From NCBI RefSeq assembly GCF_034676705.1, contig NZ_JAUCBS010000013.1:3018501-3082500 (forward strand): 64,000 bases of DNA, in the 5' to 3' direction. Below are positions 32,657-41,267 of the stretch, piece after piece (the stretch's first letter is position 1; every line of letters begins with the position of its first letter). A program made the translations under genes and the position numbers. The notes beneath the pieces were generated by a model. The model was given only the letters and a program-made list of their open reading frames with translations, was not told the origin of the DNA and did no database searches. Source of the stretch: Gemmobacter sp. Its GTDB lineage: Bacteria; Pseudomonadota; Alphaproteobacteria; Rhodobacterales; Rhodobacteraceae.

Positions 32657-33595
32657 ATGGTGGCCATGCTGCTGCGCCGTCTGGGTCTGTCCATCCCCGT
32701 GCTGCTGGGGGTGATGGTGTTCGGCTTTCTGCTGCTGCAAATGGTGCCGGGCGATCCGGCCGTGGTGCTGGCCGGCCCCATCGCGCCGCCCGATGTGGTC
32801 GAACAGATCCGCAAGTCGATGGGGCTGGACCAGCCGGTCATCGTGCAGTTCTGGATGTATTTCGAACGCATCCTGTCGGGCGATCTGGGCCGGTCGCTGA
32901 TTTCCAACAAGCCGGTGACGGATGAACTGGCCGCCGCCATCGGCCCCACGATCGAACTGATGGTCGCCTGCCTGATCTGGTCGATCCCGCTGGGCATTGC
33001 CATGGGCACCGTCGCAGCGATGAAGCGTGGCTCGCTGGTGGACCGGGGGATCATGGCGCTGTCGGTGGCGGGGGTATCGCTGCCGGTGTTCTTCATCTGC
33101 CTGCTGCTGATCCAGCTGTTCGGCATGACCTTTCGCTGGTTCCCCTTTGTCGGGCGCGGCGGCCCGGTCTGGACGCTGGAAGGGCTGCGCCACATCGCCT
33201 TGCCCGCCCTGTCGCTGGGCATGGTGTTCATCGGGCCGGTGGCGCGGATGACCCGGTCCTCGGTGCTGGAGGTGCTGAAGCTGGATCACGTCCGCACCGC
33301 CCGGGCCAAGGGGCTGACCGAACGCGCCGTCGTGGTGCGCCATGCGCTGCGCAATGCGCTGATCCCGGTGGTCACGCTGGTGGGGTTGCAGGCCGGCTAT
33401 CTGCTGGGCGGCGCGGTGGTGACGGAAACCATCTTCAGCTGGCCCGGCGTGGGGCGGCTGGCGGTGGGGGGGATCCTGTCCAGCGATTTCACCATCGCGC
33501 AGGGCTGCATCCTGGTGATGGCGCTGACCTTCATCGCCATCAACCTGATCGTCGACATCCTTTATTCCGTGCTTGACCCCAGGGTGCAGAAATGA
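32657..33595 (+). CDS. ABC transporter permease, DppB/OppB type
   Basis: A 312-residue inner-membrane permease with six helices. It has the N-terminal helix and VPGDPAVVLAG block of the DppB family and the cytoplasmic EAA-like loop (EVLKLDHVRTARAKGLTERAVVVRHALRNALIPVVT) that contacts the ATPases. It pairs with the overlapping downstream permease to form the channel of a peptide/opine/nickel-class (PepT) importer. The overlap with the next gene is 4 bp (ATGA). Confidence 0.92.
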   Translation: MVAMLLRRLGLSIPVLLGVMVFGFLLLQMVPGDPAVVLAGPIAPPDVVEQIRKSMGLDQPVIVQFWMYFERILSGDLGRSLISNKPVTDELAAAIGPTIELMVACLIWSIPLGIAMGTVAAMKRGSLVDRGIMALSVAGVSLPVFFICLLLIQLFGMTFRWFPFVGRGGPVWTLEGLRHIALPALSLGMVFIGPVARMTRSSVLEVLKLDHVRTARAKGLTERAVVVRHALRNALIPVVTLVGLQAGYLLGGAVVTETIFSWPGVGRLAVGGILSSDFTIAQGCILVMALTFIAINLIVDILYSVLDPRVQK

Positions 33596-34482
33596 CCGAC
33601 GCAACACTGGCCGCAGCCCCTGTCGCCGTGCCGCCCCGCCGCCTGCCCTGGTGGCGCCGCCTGCTGCGCGACCGGGCGGCGGTGCTGGCGCTGGGGGTGC
33701 TGGCGATCGTGTTCCTGGCCGCCGCGCTGGCGCCCTGGCTGGCGCCCTATGATCCCTACGCCAGTTCGCGCAAGGTGATGCTGCCGCCCGCCTGGGTCGC
33801 GCGGGGCACCATGGACCACCTCTTGGGCACCGATCCGCAGGGACGCGACATCCTCAGCCGGTTGCTGTTCGGCACCCGGCTGACGCTGCTGATCGGGCTG
33901 TCCAGCATTGTCATCGGCGGTATGCTGGGGTCGTTCCTGGGGCTGCTGGCGGCGTTCTACACCCGGCTGGACCCGTGGATCATGCGCGCGTCCGACGTGC
34001 TGCTGTCGCTGCCGGCGATCCTGCTGGGGCTGGCGCTGGTGGCGGCGATGGGACAGGGGATCGTGCCCATCGTGCTGGCGCTGGTGATTTCCACCATCCC
34101 CGATTGCGCCCGCATCGCGCGCGGCATCGCCATGGGCATCATGAAACAGGAATTCATCGAGGCCGGCCGCGCCCTTGGCCTGCCCGACCGCCAGCTGTTC
34201 ACCCGCTACCTGCTGCGCAATGCGATCTCGTCGATCCTGATCTTTCTCAGCCTGCGGTTCGGGCAGCTGATCCTGATCGCCGCCTCGCTGTCGTTCCTGG
34301 GGCTGGGCGCGCGCCCGCCGGTGGCGGAACTGGGGATGATGGCGGCGCAGGGGCGCGACTTCTTTCTGTTCGCGCCGCATATCGCGGTGATCCCCTCGGT
34401 CCTGATCCTGATCATCGTGCTGGCCGCCAACGTGGCCGGCGACGCCCTGCGCGACGTGCTGGACCCGCGCCTGCAAGCCTGA
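33592..34482 (+). CDS. ABC transporter permease, DppC/OppC type
   Basis: A 296-residue permease. A cytoplasmic N-terminus with OppC_N helix (LPWWRRLLRDRAAVLALGVLAIVFLAAALAPWLAPYDPY is split between 20 and 60), the LLGTDPQGRDILSRLLFGTR signature, and the coupling loop EAGRALGLPDRQLFTRYLLRNAI. Start overlaps the stop of the DppB-type gene. A stem-loop and the binding-protein gene follow. Confidence 0.92.
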   Translation: MTDATLAAAPVAVPPRRLPWWRRLLRDRAAVLALGVLAIVFLAAALAPWLAPYDPYASSRKVMLPPAWVARGTMDHLLGTDPQGRDILSRLLFGTRLTLLIGLSSIVIGGMLGSFLGLLAAFYTRLDPWIMRASDVLLSLPAILLGLALVAAMGQGIVPIVLALVISTIPDCARIARGIAMGIMKQEFIEAGRALGLPDRQLFTRYLLRNAISSILIFLSLRFGQLILIAASLSFLGLGARPPVAELGMMAAQGRDFFLFAPHIAVIPSVLILIIVLAANVAGDALRDVLDPRLQA

Positions 34483-34484
34483 CC

Positions 34485-34501
34485 GGGGCGGCCCCCGCCC
34501 C
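34485..34501. terminator. Short GC stem-loop upstream of the binding-protein gene
   Basis: Stem GGGGCGG (34485-34491) pairing with CCGCCCC (34495-34501), loop CCC, immediately after the DppC-type stop. Without a T-run it is more likely a transcript-processing or attenuation signal than a full terminator. Confidence 0.5.
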
Positions 34502-34559
34502 CGTTCCTGCCCGCCCGGCCGGGCCAATATCAGCCAACCGATCCAACAAGGAGCCTGCA

Positions 34560-36158
34560 ATGACCAAATTTCGACCGGCCCTGCTGCTGACCACGGCGCT
34601 TGTCGCGGCAACGGCGGCGGCGCTGCCCGCCACCCGGGCGACCGCGCAAGAGGTGAAGATCTCGCGCCTGATCGACAGCAACAACTACGATCCGCACAAG
34701 ACCACCGCGACGGCGGCGGCCGAGGTGCTGTTCATGCTGTCCGACACGCTGGTCAGCATCGACTACGACATGCTGACCCTGCATCCGGGCCTTGCGAAAA
34801 GCTGGGACGTGTCGGCCGACGGCCTGACCTATACTTTCCACCTGCGCGACGATGTCAGCTTCTGCGGTGGCCGCAAGATGACGGCCGAGGATGTCGCCTA
34901 CAGCTTCAACCGCTGGATCAGCCCGGACACCAAATCGCCGGTGGCCTGGCGGGCCGGCCAGGTCGACAGCATCAAGGCGCTGGATGCCGTGACGCTGGAA
35001 TACAAGCTGAAGCAGCCCTATTCTGAACTGCTGTATCAGCTGACGCAAAGCTTCGGCGTTGTGATTGACAAGGAAGCGGTCGAAAAGCTGGGCCCCGATT
35101 TCGGCGTGGCGGGCTTTGGCGGCGTGGGGCCGTTCTGCTGGGACGAATGGCTGCCGCGCGAAAAGCTGACCATGACCCGGCACGATGCCTATACCTGGGG
35201 CCCCGAGATTTACGCCAACAAGGGCCCGGCCAAGGTGGAAAAGGTCACCTGGTCGATCATCGGGGAATCGAACACCCTGACCTCGGCCCTGCTGACCGGG
35301 CAGACCGATGTGTCGAACTACGTACCCTATATCGCGCTGTCGCAGTTCGGCGCGATGCCGGGCTTTGCCATCAGCAAGTCCGAATCCGCCCGCTACACCT
35401 ATTTCCTGGGCTTCAAGCTGGACAAGCCCACGGTCAGCGACCTGGCGGTGCGGCAGGCGGTCAACTACGCCTTTGACCGCGTGGCCTTTGTCGAGGACCA
35501 GTTCTTTGGCGAGGTGCTGCCCGCCTACAGCTATGTCGCCGAAGATACGCTGGATTTCGACCCGGCGGTGCAGGATGTGCTGATCAAGGAATATAACCCC
35601 GACAAGGCCAAGCAACTGCTGGAAGACGCCGGCTGGAAAGTTGGCGCCGACGGCATCCGCGAAAAGAACGGCGTCCGGCTGGCGCCGGTGCTGTATGCGC
35701 TGTCGGGGATCTGGCCGAACATCGTGCAGGCTGTGCAGGCCGAGGTGCGCAAGGTGGGGATCGACCTGCAAATCCAGGTGTTCGATCCGACTGTCGGCTG
35801 GGGCAAGCTGGCCACGCAGGAATTCGACATGTTCACCATGGGGTATCCCTACTTCTCCTCGGGCGACGGGATGAACCTGTATTTCCGGTCCTCGAACACC
35901 CCGGCGCCCAACCGCACCAACTGGAAAGACCCGGAAACCGATGCCTGGCTGGCCGCCGGTTCCGCCGCCACCACCGATGCCGACCGCGCCGCGAACTTTG
36001 GCAAGGTGCTGAAAAAGGTCCACGAGGCGGTGAACTGGCTGCCGCTGTATCACGCGCCGATCATCATCGTTCAGTCCGAAAAGCTGAAGCCGATGAAGGC
36101 CCACCCGATCTATGGCGCGGCCTATTACAAGGGGCTCGATCTGGAATTCGCCAACTGA
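34560..36158 (+). CDS. ABC transporter substrate-binding protein (SBP_bac_5 family)
   Basis: A 532-residue periplasmic protein: signal peptide (RPALLLTTALVAATAAALPATRATAQ), then the class C (peptide/opine) binding fold with SWDVSADGLTYTFHLRDDVSFCGGRKMTAEDVAYSFNR and AVRQAVNYAFDRVAF as family marks. The ATG at 34560 follows AAGGAG. The ligand cannot be read from sequence; members bind oligopeptides, opines, nickel complexes, glutathione, or amino-sugar derivatives. It lies in the middle of the transporter set. Confidence 0.93.
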   Translation: MTKFRPALLLTTALVAATAAALPATRATAQEVKISRLIDSNNYDPHKTTATAAAEVLFMLSDTLVSIDYDMLTLHPGLAKSWDVSADGLTYTFHLRDDVSFCGGRKMTAEDVAYSFNRWISPDTKSPVAWRAGQVDSIKALDAVTLEYKLKQPYSELLYQLTQSFGVVIDKEAVEKLGPDFGVAGFGGVGPFCWDEWLPREKLTMTRHDAYTWGPEIYANKGPAKVEKVTWSIIGESNTLTSALLTGQTDVSNYVPYIALSQFGAMPGFAISKSESARYTYFLGFKLDKPTVSDLAVRQAVNYAFDRVAFVEDQFFGEVLPAYSYVAEDTLDFDPAVQDVLIKEYNPDKAKQLLEDAGWKVGADGIREKNGVRLAPVLYALSGIWPNIVQAVQAEVRKVGIDLQIQVFDPTVGWGKLATQEFDMFTMGYPYFSSGDGMNLYFRSSNTPAPNRTNWKDPETDAWLAAGSAATTDADRAANFGKVLKKVHEAVNWLPLYHAPIIIVQSEKLKPMKAHPIYGAAYYKGLDLEFAN

Positions 36159-36169
36159 TCCAAAGCCAT

Positions 36170-36195
36170 GGCCGGTCCCCCACCTGGGGCCGGCC
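36170..36195. terminator. Stem-loop after the binding-protein gene
   Basis: Arms GGCCGG-T-CCCC (36170-36180) and GGGGCCGGCC (36186-36195) pair with one bulged base and a 5-base loop. Stem-loops here commonly stabilise the binding-protein part of the message and reduce read-through into the ATPase genes. Confidence 0.6.
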
Positions 36196-36225
36196 CCCTG
36201 CCCCTGCCAGCCACCGGAGCCCCCG

Positions 36226-37218
36226 ATGCCAGATGCCGACCCGCTTCTCGAGGTGCGCGACCTCCATGTCCATTTCAAGACGGACGCCGGCCTGTTCCGC
36301 GCGGTCGATGGTGTCAGCTTTGCCGTGCGCAAGGGGCAGACGCTGGGCATCGTGGGGGAATCGGGCTGCGGGAAATCGGTAACCTCGCTGGCCATCATGC
36401 GGTTGCTGGCCCAGCCGGTGGCGCAATATGCCGGCGGCGACATCCTGTTCCAGGGCCAAAGCCTGCTGGCGCTAAGCGAAGCCGACATGCGCCGGATGCG
36501 CGGCGGCAAGATCGGGATGATCTTTCAGGAACCGATGACCAGCCTGAACCCGGTCTATACCATAGCCGATCAGATCATCGAATCCCTGCGCGCCCATGGC
36601 CTGACCGACAAGGCCAGCGCGCGCGCCCGCGCCATCGAGATGCTGAAGATGGTCGGCCTGCCATCGCCCGAAAAGCGCGCCGACGACTACCCCCACCAGC
36701 TTTCGGGCGGGCAGCGCCAGCGGGTGATGATCGCCCTGGCACTGGCGAACGATCCGCAGCTGCTGATCGCCGATGAACCCACGACCGCGCTGGACGTGAC
36801 GATCCAGGCGCAGATCCTCGCGCTGATGCGCGACCTGTCGGCGCGCACCGGCGCGGCGGTGGTGCTGATCACCCATGATCTGGGCGTGGTTGCCGAAACC
36901 TGCGACGAGGTGGTGGTGATGTATGCCGGCAATGTGGTGGAACGCGCGCCCGTCGCCTCGCTGTTCCAGGCGCCGCAGCACCTCTATACCATCGGCCTGA
37001 TGGCCGCCGTGCCGCGCATCGACAGCACCGCCGACCGGCTGGAAACCATTCCCGGATCGGTGCCACCGCCCTACATGGTGATCCCCGGCTGCAAATTCGC
37101 CTCGCGCTGTCCGCTGGCCGACGGGCGCTGCACCGCCGAACGCCCCCCCTTGCGCGAAATCGCCCCGTCCCATTTCGTCGCCTGCTGGCAGGCACCCATC
37201 GAGGAGGCCGCAGAATGA
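36226..37218 (+). CDS. ABC transporter ATP-binding protein, DppD type
   Basis: A 330-residue ATPase. Walker A GESGCGKS, Q-loop FQEPMTSLNPVYT, signature LSGGQRQRVMIALAL, Walker B LLIADEPTTALD, H-loop LITHDLG, and the C-terminal oligopeptide/dipeptide extension with four cysteines (PGCKFASRCPLADGRCTA...FVACW) that may bind an Fe-S cluster as in some Dpp ATPases. It overlaps the next ATPase gene by 4 bp. Confidence 0.93.
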   Translation: MPDADPLLEVRDLHVHFKTDAGLFRAVDGVSFAVRKGQTLGIVGESGCGKSVTSLAIMRLLAQPVAQYAGGDILFQGQSLLALSEADMRRMRGGKIGMIFQEPMTSLNPVYTIADQIIESLRAHGLTDKASARARAIEMLKMVGLPSPEKRADDYPHQLSGGQRQRVMIALALANDPQLLIADEPTTALDVTIQAQILALMRDLSARTGAAVVLITHDLGVVAETCDEVVVMYAGNVVERAPVASLFQAPQHLYTIGLMAAVPRIDSTADRLETIPGSVPPPYMVIPGCKFASRCPLADGRCTAERPPLREIAPSHFVACWQAPIEEAAE

Positions 37219-38276
37219 CCCCGCCCGTGCTGGAGGCCGTGAACCTGTCCAAGCACTATCCCGTGCACAAGGGCATCCTGAACCGCCGCATCGGCGCGGT
37301 GCAGGCGGTGTCGGACGTGAACTTTCGCCTGATGCAGGGCGAAACGCTGGCCATCGTGGGCGAATCCGGTTGCGGCAAGTCCACGCTGGGCCGGGCACTG
37401 TTGCGGCTGTCGGAACCCACGGGGGGCAACGTGCTGCTGGACGGGCGCGACATCATGCAGCTGAGCGCCGGCCAGCTGCGCGAAAAACGGCGCGAGATGC
37501 AGATGGTGTTCCAGGATCCGTTCGGCTCGCTCAACCCGCGCATGACGGTGCGGGAAACGCTGCTGGAACCGATCATCCTGCATGGCGTCGCCAAGGGGGC
37601 GACGGCCGAGGCGATGGTGTCGGACCTGCTGACGACCGTCGGCCTGTCGGATTTCCACGCCAGCCGCTATCCGCATGAATTTTCCGGCGGCCAGCGCCAG
37701 CGCATCTGCATTGCCCGCGCGCTGGCCACCAAACCCCGCATCATCGTCTGCGACGAGCCGGTTTCGGCGCTGGATGTGTCGGTTCAGGCCCAGATCGTGA
37801 ACCTGTTGCAGGATCTGCAACGCCAGTTTGGCCTGTCCTATGTGTTCATCAGCCACGATCTGGCCGTGGTGCGCCACATCGCCGACCGGGTGGCGGTGAT
37901 GTATCTGGGCCGCATCGTGGAAATGGCCGATGCCGAAACCATATTTCGCGATCCGCGCCACCCCTATACCCGCGCGCTGGTGGCGGCGGCGCCCAAGCCG
38001 GTGCCCGGTGCCGTGCTGCCCGACCGCGCGGTCAAGGGCGACATGCCCAGTGCGTTGAACCCGCCGCCCGGCTGCGCGTTCCACACCCGCTGCCCCATCG
38101 CGCGCGAGATCTGTTCGCGCGACCGGCCTGCCTTGGGCGACATGCAGGGCACGCTGGTCGCCTGCCATTTCCCCGATCAGGCGGCCACCATCCCCGCCCC
38201 GGCCGCCGCGCCGATGTCGGGCGTGCTGCAACAGCGGCTGGCGGTGCTGGACCGCCGCCGCGCCGGGCATGTGTAA
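37215..38276 (+). CDS. ABC transporter ATP-binding protein, DppF type
   Basis: A 353-residue ATPase, partner of the DppD-type subunit. Walker A GESGCGKSTLGRALL, FQDPFGSLNPRMTV, FSGGQRQRICIARAL, Walker B IIVCDEPVSALD, H-loop FISHDLA, and the C-terminal oligo_HPY region with the cysteines of GCAFHTRCPIAREICSRD and LVACHF. It completes a five-part importer (two permeases, binding protein, two ATPases). The amidohydrolase gene follows after 12 bp. Confidence 0.93.
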   Translation: MTPPVLEAVNLSKHYPVHKGILNRRIGAVQAVSDVNFRLMQGETLAIVGESGCGKSTLGRALLRLSEPTGGNVLLDGRDIMQLSAGQLREKRREMQMVFQDPFGSLNPRMTVRETLLEPIILHGVAKGATAEAMVSDLLTTVGLSDFHASRYPHEFSGGQRQRICIARALATKPRIIVCDEPVSALDVSVQAQIVNLLQDLQRQFGLSYVFISHDLAVVRHIADRVAVMYLGRIVEMADAETIFRDPRHPYTRALVAAAPKPVPGAVLPDRAVKGDMPSALNPPPGCAFHTRCPIAREICSRDRPALGDMQGTLVACHFPDQAATIPAPAAAPMSGVLQQRLAVLDRRRAGHV

Positions 38277-38288
38277 AGGGAGGACATC

Positions 38289-39722
38289 ATGCGCACCGTC
38301 ATCAACGCCGGCCATATCATCGCCTTTCAGGACGGTGGCCATCGCCACCTGACGGGCGGCCATATCGTGGTGGAAAACGACCGCATCGCCCATGTCGGCG
38401 GCGGGACGTTCACCGGAGAGGCGGATGAAATCATCGACGCCCGGCACCAGATCGTGACCCCCGGCTTTGTCAACACCCATGCCCATATCAGCGAGTCGCC
38501 GCTGGACAAATCCTTTGTCGAGGATCGCGGCCCGCGCAATTTCTACCTGTCGGGGCTGTTCGAGTTTCTGACCGCGCGCAAGGGTGCCCTGACCGATCAG
38601 GCGCGGCGCGCGGCGGTGGAGTTTTCCATGGCGGAACTGATCCGCACCGGCACCACCACCATCGTGGAAATGGGGCTGATGGGGCCCTATGTGGCCGAAC
38701 AGGCGGAAAAATCCGGCCTGCGCGCCTGGATCGGCGAGATGTATTCGTCCACCACTTGGTTCACCGACGATGGCCGGACGGTGGGCTACCGCCCGCGCGG
38801 CGACGATGGCGCGGCAGGGCTGGCCCATGCGGTGCAGTTCATCAAGGACTATTCCGGCCGCGCCAACGGGCGGATCCAGGGCTTTCTAAGCCCCGCGCAG
38901 GTGGACACCTGTTCCGAGGATCTGCTGCGCAAGACCAAGGCGCTGGCGGCCGACATGGGGGTGCCGACCGCGCTGCATACCTCGCAGTCGGTGCCGGAAT
39001 TCCAGGAAATGGTGCGCCGGCATGGCTGTTCGCCCATCGAATGGCTGGACCGCATCGGGTTTCTGGGGCCGGAACTGCTGATGGGCCATGCCATCATGCC
39101 GGGCGGATCCAGCTGGGTGAACTATCACGCCCCCGACCTGGATCTGCTGGCCGGCAGCGGCACCAACGTGACCCATTGCGTCTGGGTCTATTGCCGGCGC
39201 GGGATCGCGATGGAAAGCTATTCGAAATATCTGGACCGCGGCATCAACATGACGCTGGGCACCGACACCTGCCCGCAAAGCATGATCGAGGGGCTGCGCT
39301 GGACCGCCGTCATGTCCAAGGTGCAGGACCGCCGGACCGAGGTTGCAACGGCGGCCGATGTGTTCAACTCGGCCACGCTGGCCGGGGCCAAGGCACTGGG
39401 GCGCGACGACCTGGGCCGGATCGCCCGGGGCGCCAAGGCCGATCTGCTGTTCTGGGATGCCGCCAGCACCTTCATGACGCCGCTGCGCGACCCGGTGCGC
39501 AACATCGTCTATTCCGCCCAGACCAGCGACCTGCGGTCCAGCATGATCGACGGCCGTTTCGTGATGCGCGACCACATCATTCCGGGCTATGACGAACCGA
39601 CGCTTGCCGCGAACCTGCAACAGGGCGCCCAGCACATGTGGGACCACATGCATGTCGAGGATTGGGCGCACCGCAGCATCGACCAGCTGTCGCCGAACAG
39701 CTTCCCCGCTTACCGCGCCTGA
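38289..39722 (+). CDS. TRZ/ATZ-type amidohydrolase (aminohydrolase/deaminase)
   Basis: A 477-residue cytoplasmic protein of the amidohydrolase_1 group related to triazine hydrolases, guanine deaminase and S-adenosylhomocysteine deaminase. Metal ligands H64 and H66 (NTHAHISE), PTALHTSQS, LMGHAIM and LGTDTCPQS. Motifs around the active site differ from those of atrazine chlorohydrolase and from cytosine or guanine deaminase, so the substrate is not known. AGGGAGGA precedes the ATG. It lies between the transporter and the transaminase genes. Confidence 0.86.
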   Translation: MRTVINAGHIIAFQDGGHRHLTGGHIVVENDRIAHVGGGTFTGEADEIIDARHQIVTPGFVNTHAHISESPLDKSFVEDRGPRNFYLSGLFEFLTARKGALTDQARRAAVEFSMAELIRTGTTTIVEMGLMGPYVAEQAEKSGLRAWIGEMYSSTTWFTDDGRTVGYRPRGDDGAAGLAHAVQFIKDYSGRANGRIQGFLSPAQVDTCSEDLLRKTKALAADMGVPTALHTSQSVPEFQEMVRRHGCSPIEWLDRIGFLGPELLMGHAIMPGGSSWVNYHAPDLDLLAGSGTNVTHCVWVYCRRGIAMESYSKYLDRGINMTLGTDTCPQSMIEGLRWTAVMSKVQDRRTEVATAADVFNSATLAGAKALGRDDLGRIARGAKADLLFWDAASTFMTPLRDPVRNIVYSAQTSDLRSSMIDGRFVMRDHIIPGYDEPTLAANLQQGAQHMWDHMHVEDWAHRSIDQLSPNSFPAYRA

Positions 39723-39777
39723 CCGGCGCCCGGGCGCCCCCCAAGGGACGCCCCCCTATCGCAAAGGCAGACCAGAC

Positions 39778-41124
39778 ATGGACATTCTTCCCAATTCGAC
39801 CGAAGCGCGCGACATCCGCTATCAGATGCCCGCCGCCGCCGACATGCGCCGGCACGAGGAAACCGGATCGGTGGTGATCGAACGCGGCGAAGGCATCTAT
39901 GTCTTTGACAACACCGGCAAGCGCTATATCGAGGGGCTGGCCGGCCTGTGGTCGGTTGCCGTGGGCTTTGGCGAACCGCGTCTGGCCAGGGCGGCATTCG
40001 ACCAGATGTCGAAGCTGCCCTATTACCACCAGTTCAACTACAAGACCCACGGGCCTTCGGTCGATCTGGCGGAAATGATCCTGTCGCTGATCCCCTTTCC
40101 GATGTCCAAGGTGCATTTCACCTCGTCGGGGTCCGAGGCGAACGATCTGGTCGCCAAGATGGTCTGGTATCGGTCGAACGCCATGGGCCGGCCGGACAAG
40201 AAAAAGATCATCGGCCGGATCAAGGGCTATCACGGCGTGACCATTGCCGCAGGTTCGATCACCGGGATCGAGCGCAACCATGCCAGCTTTGACCTGCCGC
40301 TGGACCGGATGATCCATACCTCGTGCCCGAGCTACGAGCTGTTCGGCGTCGAGGGCGAGAGCGAGGCGGCCTTTACCGCCCGCATGCTGGCCGATCTGGA
40401 GGCGCTGATCGAACGCGAAGGCCCCGAAACCATCGCCGCCATGTGGGGCGAGCCGGTGATGGGCGCAGGTGGCGTGCTGCCGCCGCCGGCCGGGTATTGG
40501 CAAGGCGTGCAGGCCATCTTGCGCAAGCACGATATCCTGCTGGTCGCCGACGAGGTGATCTGCGGGTTCGGCCGCACCGGCAAGATGTTCGCCTGCGAGA
40601 CCTATGGCATCGTGCCCGATGTGCTGGTGCTGTCGAAGCAAATCTCGTCGTCCTACATGCCGCTGTCGGCCATCGTGATCAACGATGCCTTCTACCAGCC
40701 GGTCGCCGATGAATCGCACCGGATCGGGTCGTTCGGCCATGGCTTCACCGCCTCGGGCCATCCGGTCGCCACCGCCGTGGGGCTGGAGAACCTGAAGATC
40801 ATCCAGGAACGCGATCTGGTCGGCAATGCGGCGCGGCTGGCGCCGATGTTCCAGGCGGGGCTGAAGGCGCTGGCAACGCACCCGCTGGCCCGCCATGCGC
40901 GCGGCGTGGGCCTGATCGGCGCGGTGGAACTGAAGGGCTGGGACAAGCCCGGTCAGGCCGGCGTCGCGGTGGCCGACCGGATGCAGGCCGAAGGGCTGAT
41001 CATCCGCGGCATCGGCGATTCGATCTGCTTCTGCCCGCCGATGATCATCACCGAGGCGCAGGTGGCCGAGATGTTCGCCATCGCCCGCCGCGCGATGGAT
41101 GCGCTGGCGGCAGAGCGCGGCTGA
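39778..41124 (+). CDS. Class III (omega-amino acid type) transaminase
   Basis: A 448-residue PLP-dependent aminotransferase. PLP-binding features are SSGSEAND (116-123), KGYHGVT, D258 in LLVADEVICGFGRTG and K287 in VLVLSKQISSSYMPLSA. The sequence resembles the putrescine/taurine/beta-alanine:pyruvate group. It is the last gene of the cluster and would transfer an amino group from the catabolised compound to pyruvate or 2-oxoglutarate. The start is set by the alignment of the N-terminal region with the family; only a weak AAAGG (39763-39767) precedes it. Confidence 0.9.
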   Translation: MDILPNSTEARDIRYQMPAAADMRRHEETGSVVIERGEGIYVFDNTGKRYIEGLAGLWSVAVGFGEPRLARAAFDQMSKLPYYHQFNYKTHGPSVDLAEMILSLIPFPMSKVHFTSSGSEANDLVAKMVWYRSNAMGRPDKKKIIGRIKGYHGVTIAAGSITGIERNHASFDLPLDRMIHTSCPSYELFGVEGESEAAFTARMLADLEALIEREGPETIAAMWGEPVMGAGGVLPPPAGYWQGVQAILRKHDILLVADEVICGFGRTGKMFACETYGIVPDVLVLSKQISSSYMPLSAIVINDAFYQPVADESHRIGSFGHGFTASGHPVATAVGLENLKIIQERDLVGNAARLAPMFQAGLKALATHPLARHARGVGLIGAVELKGWDKPGQAGVAVADRMQAEGLIIRGIGDSICFCPPMIITEAQVAEMFAIARRAMDALAAERG

Positions 41125-41137
41125 GACGCGGTGCTGC

Positions 41138-41224
41138 GGGGGGCCCTGCCCCCCGGGGCCGGCGTTGCAACGGGGGCCAAGGGTGCGCCTGCCCCCCGGG
41201 ATATTTGGATCAGAGCGAAAGGGG
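41138..41224 (+). repeat. Dispersed hairpin + ATATTTG element, copy 3
   Basis: Hairpin GGGGGG/CCCCCC (41138-41154) followed about 35 bp later by CCCCCCGGGATATTTGG and ATCAGAGCGAAAGGGG (to 41224). It lies between the convergent transaminase and proB genes. It is the nearest match to copy 4 at 51482-51568, which is inverted. Confidence 0.72.
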
Positions 41225-41267
41225 GGCGACAGCGCGTTCGCCCCCTGACGGCGCAGGGCTGGGTAGG

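Noticed and set aside
27919..33231. Minus-strand open frame of about 1770 codons across the amidohydrolase genes
   Set aside because: Same reason: antisense to clear enzyme genes, low-complexity composition, no ribosome binding site.
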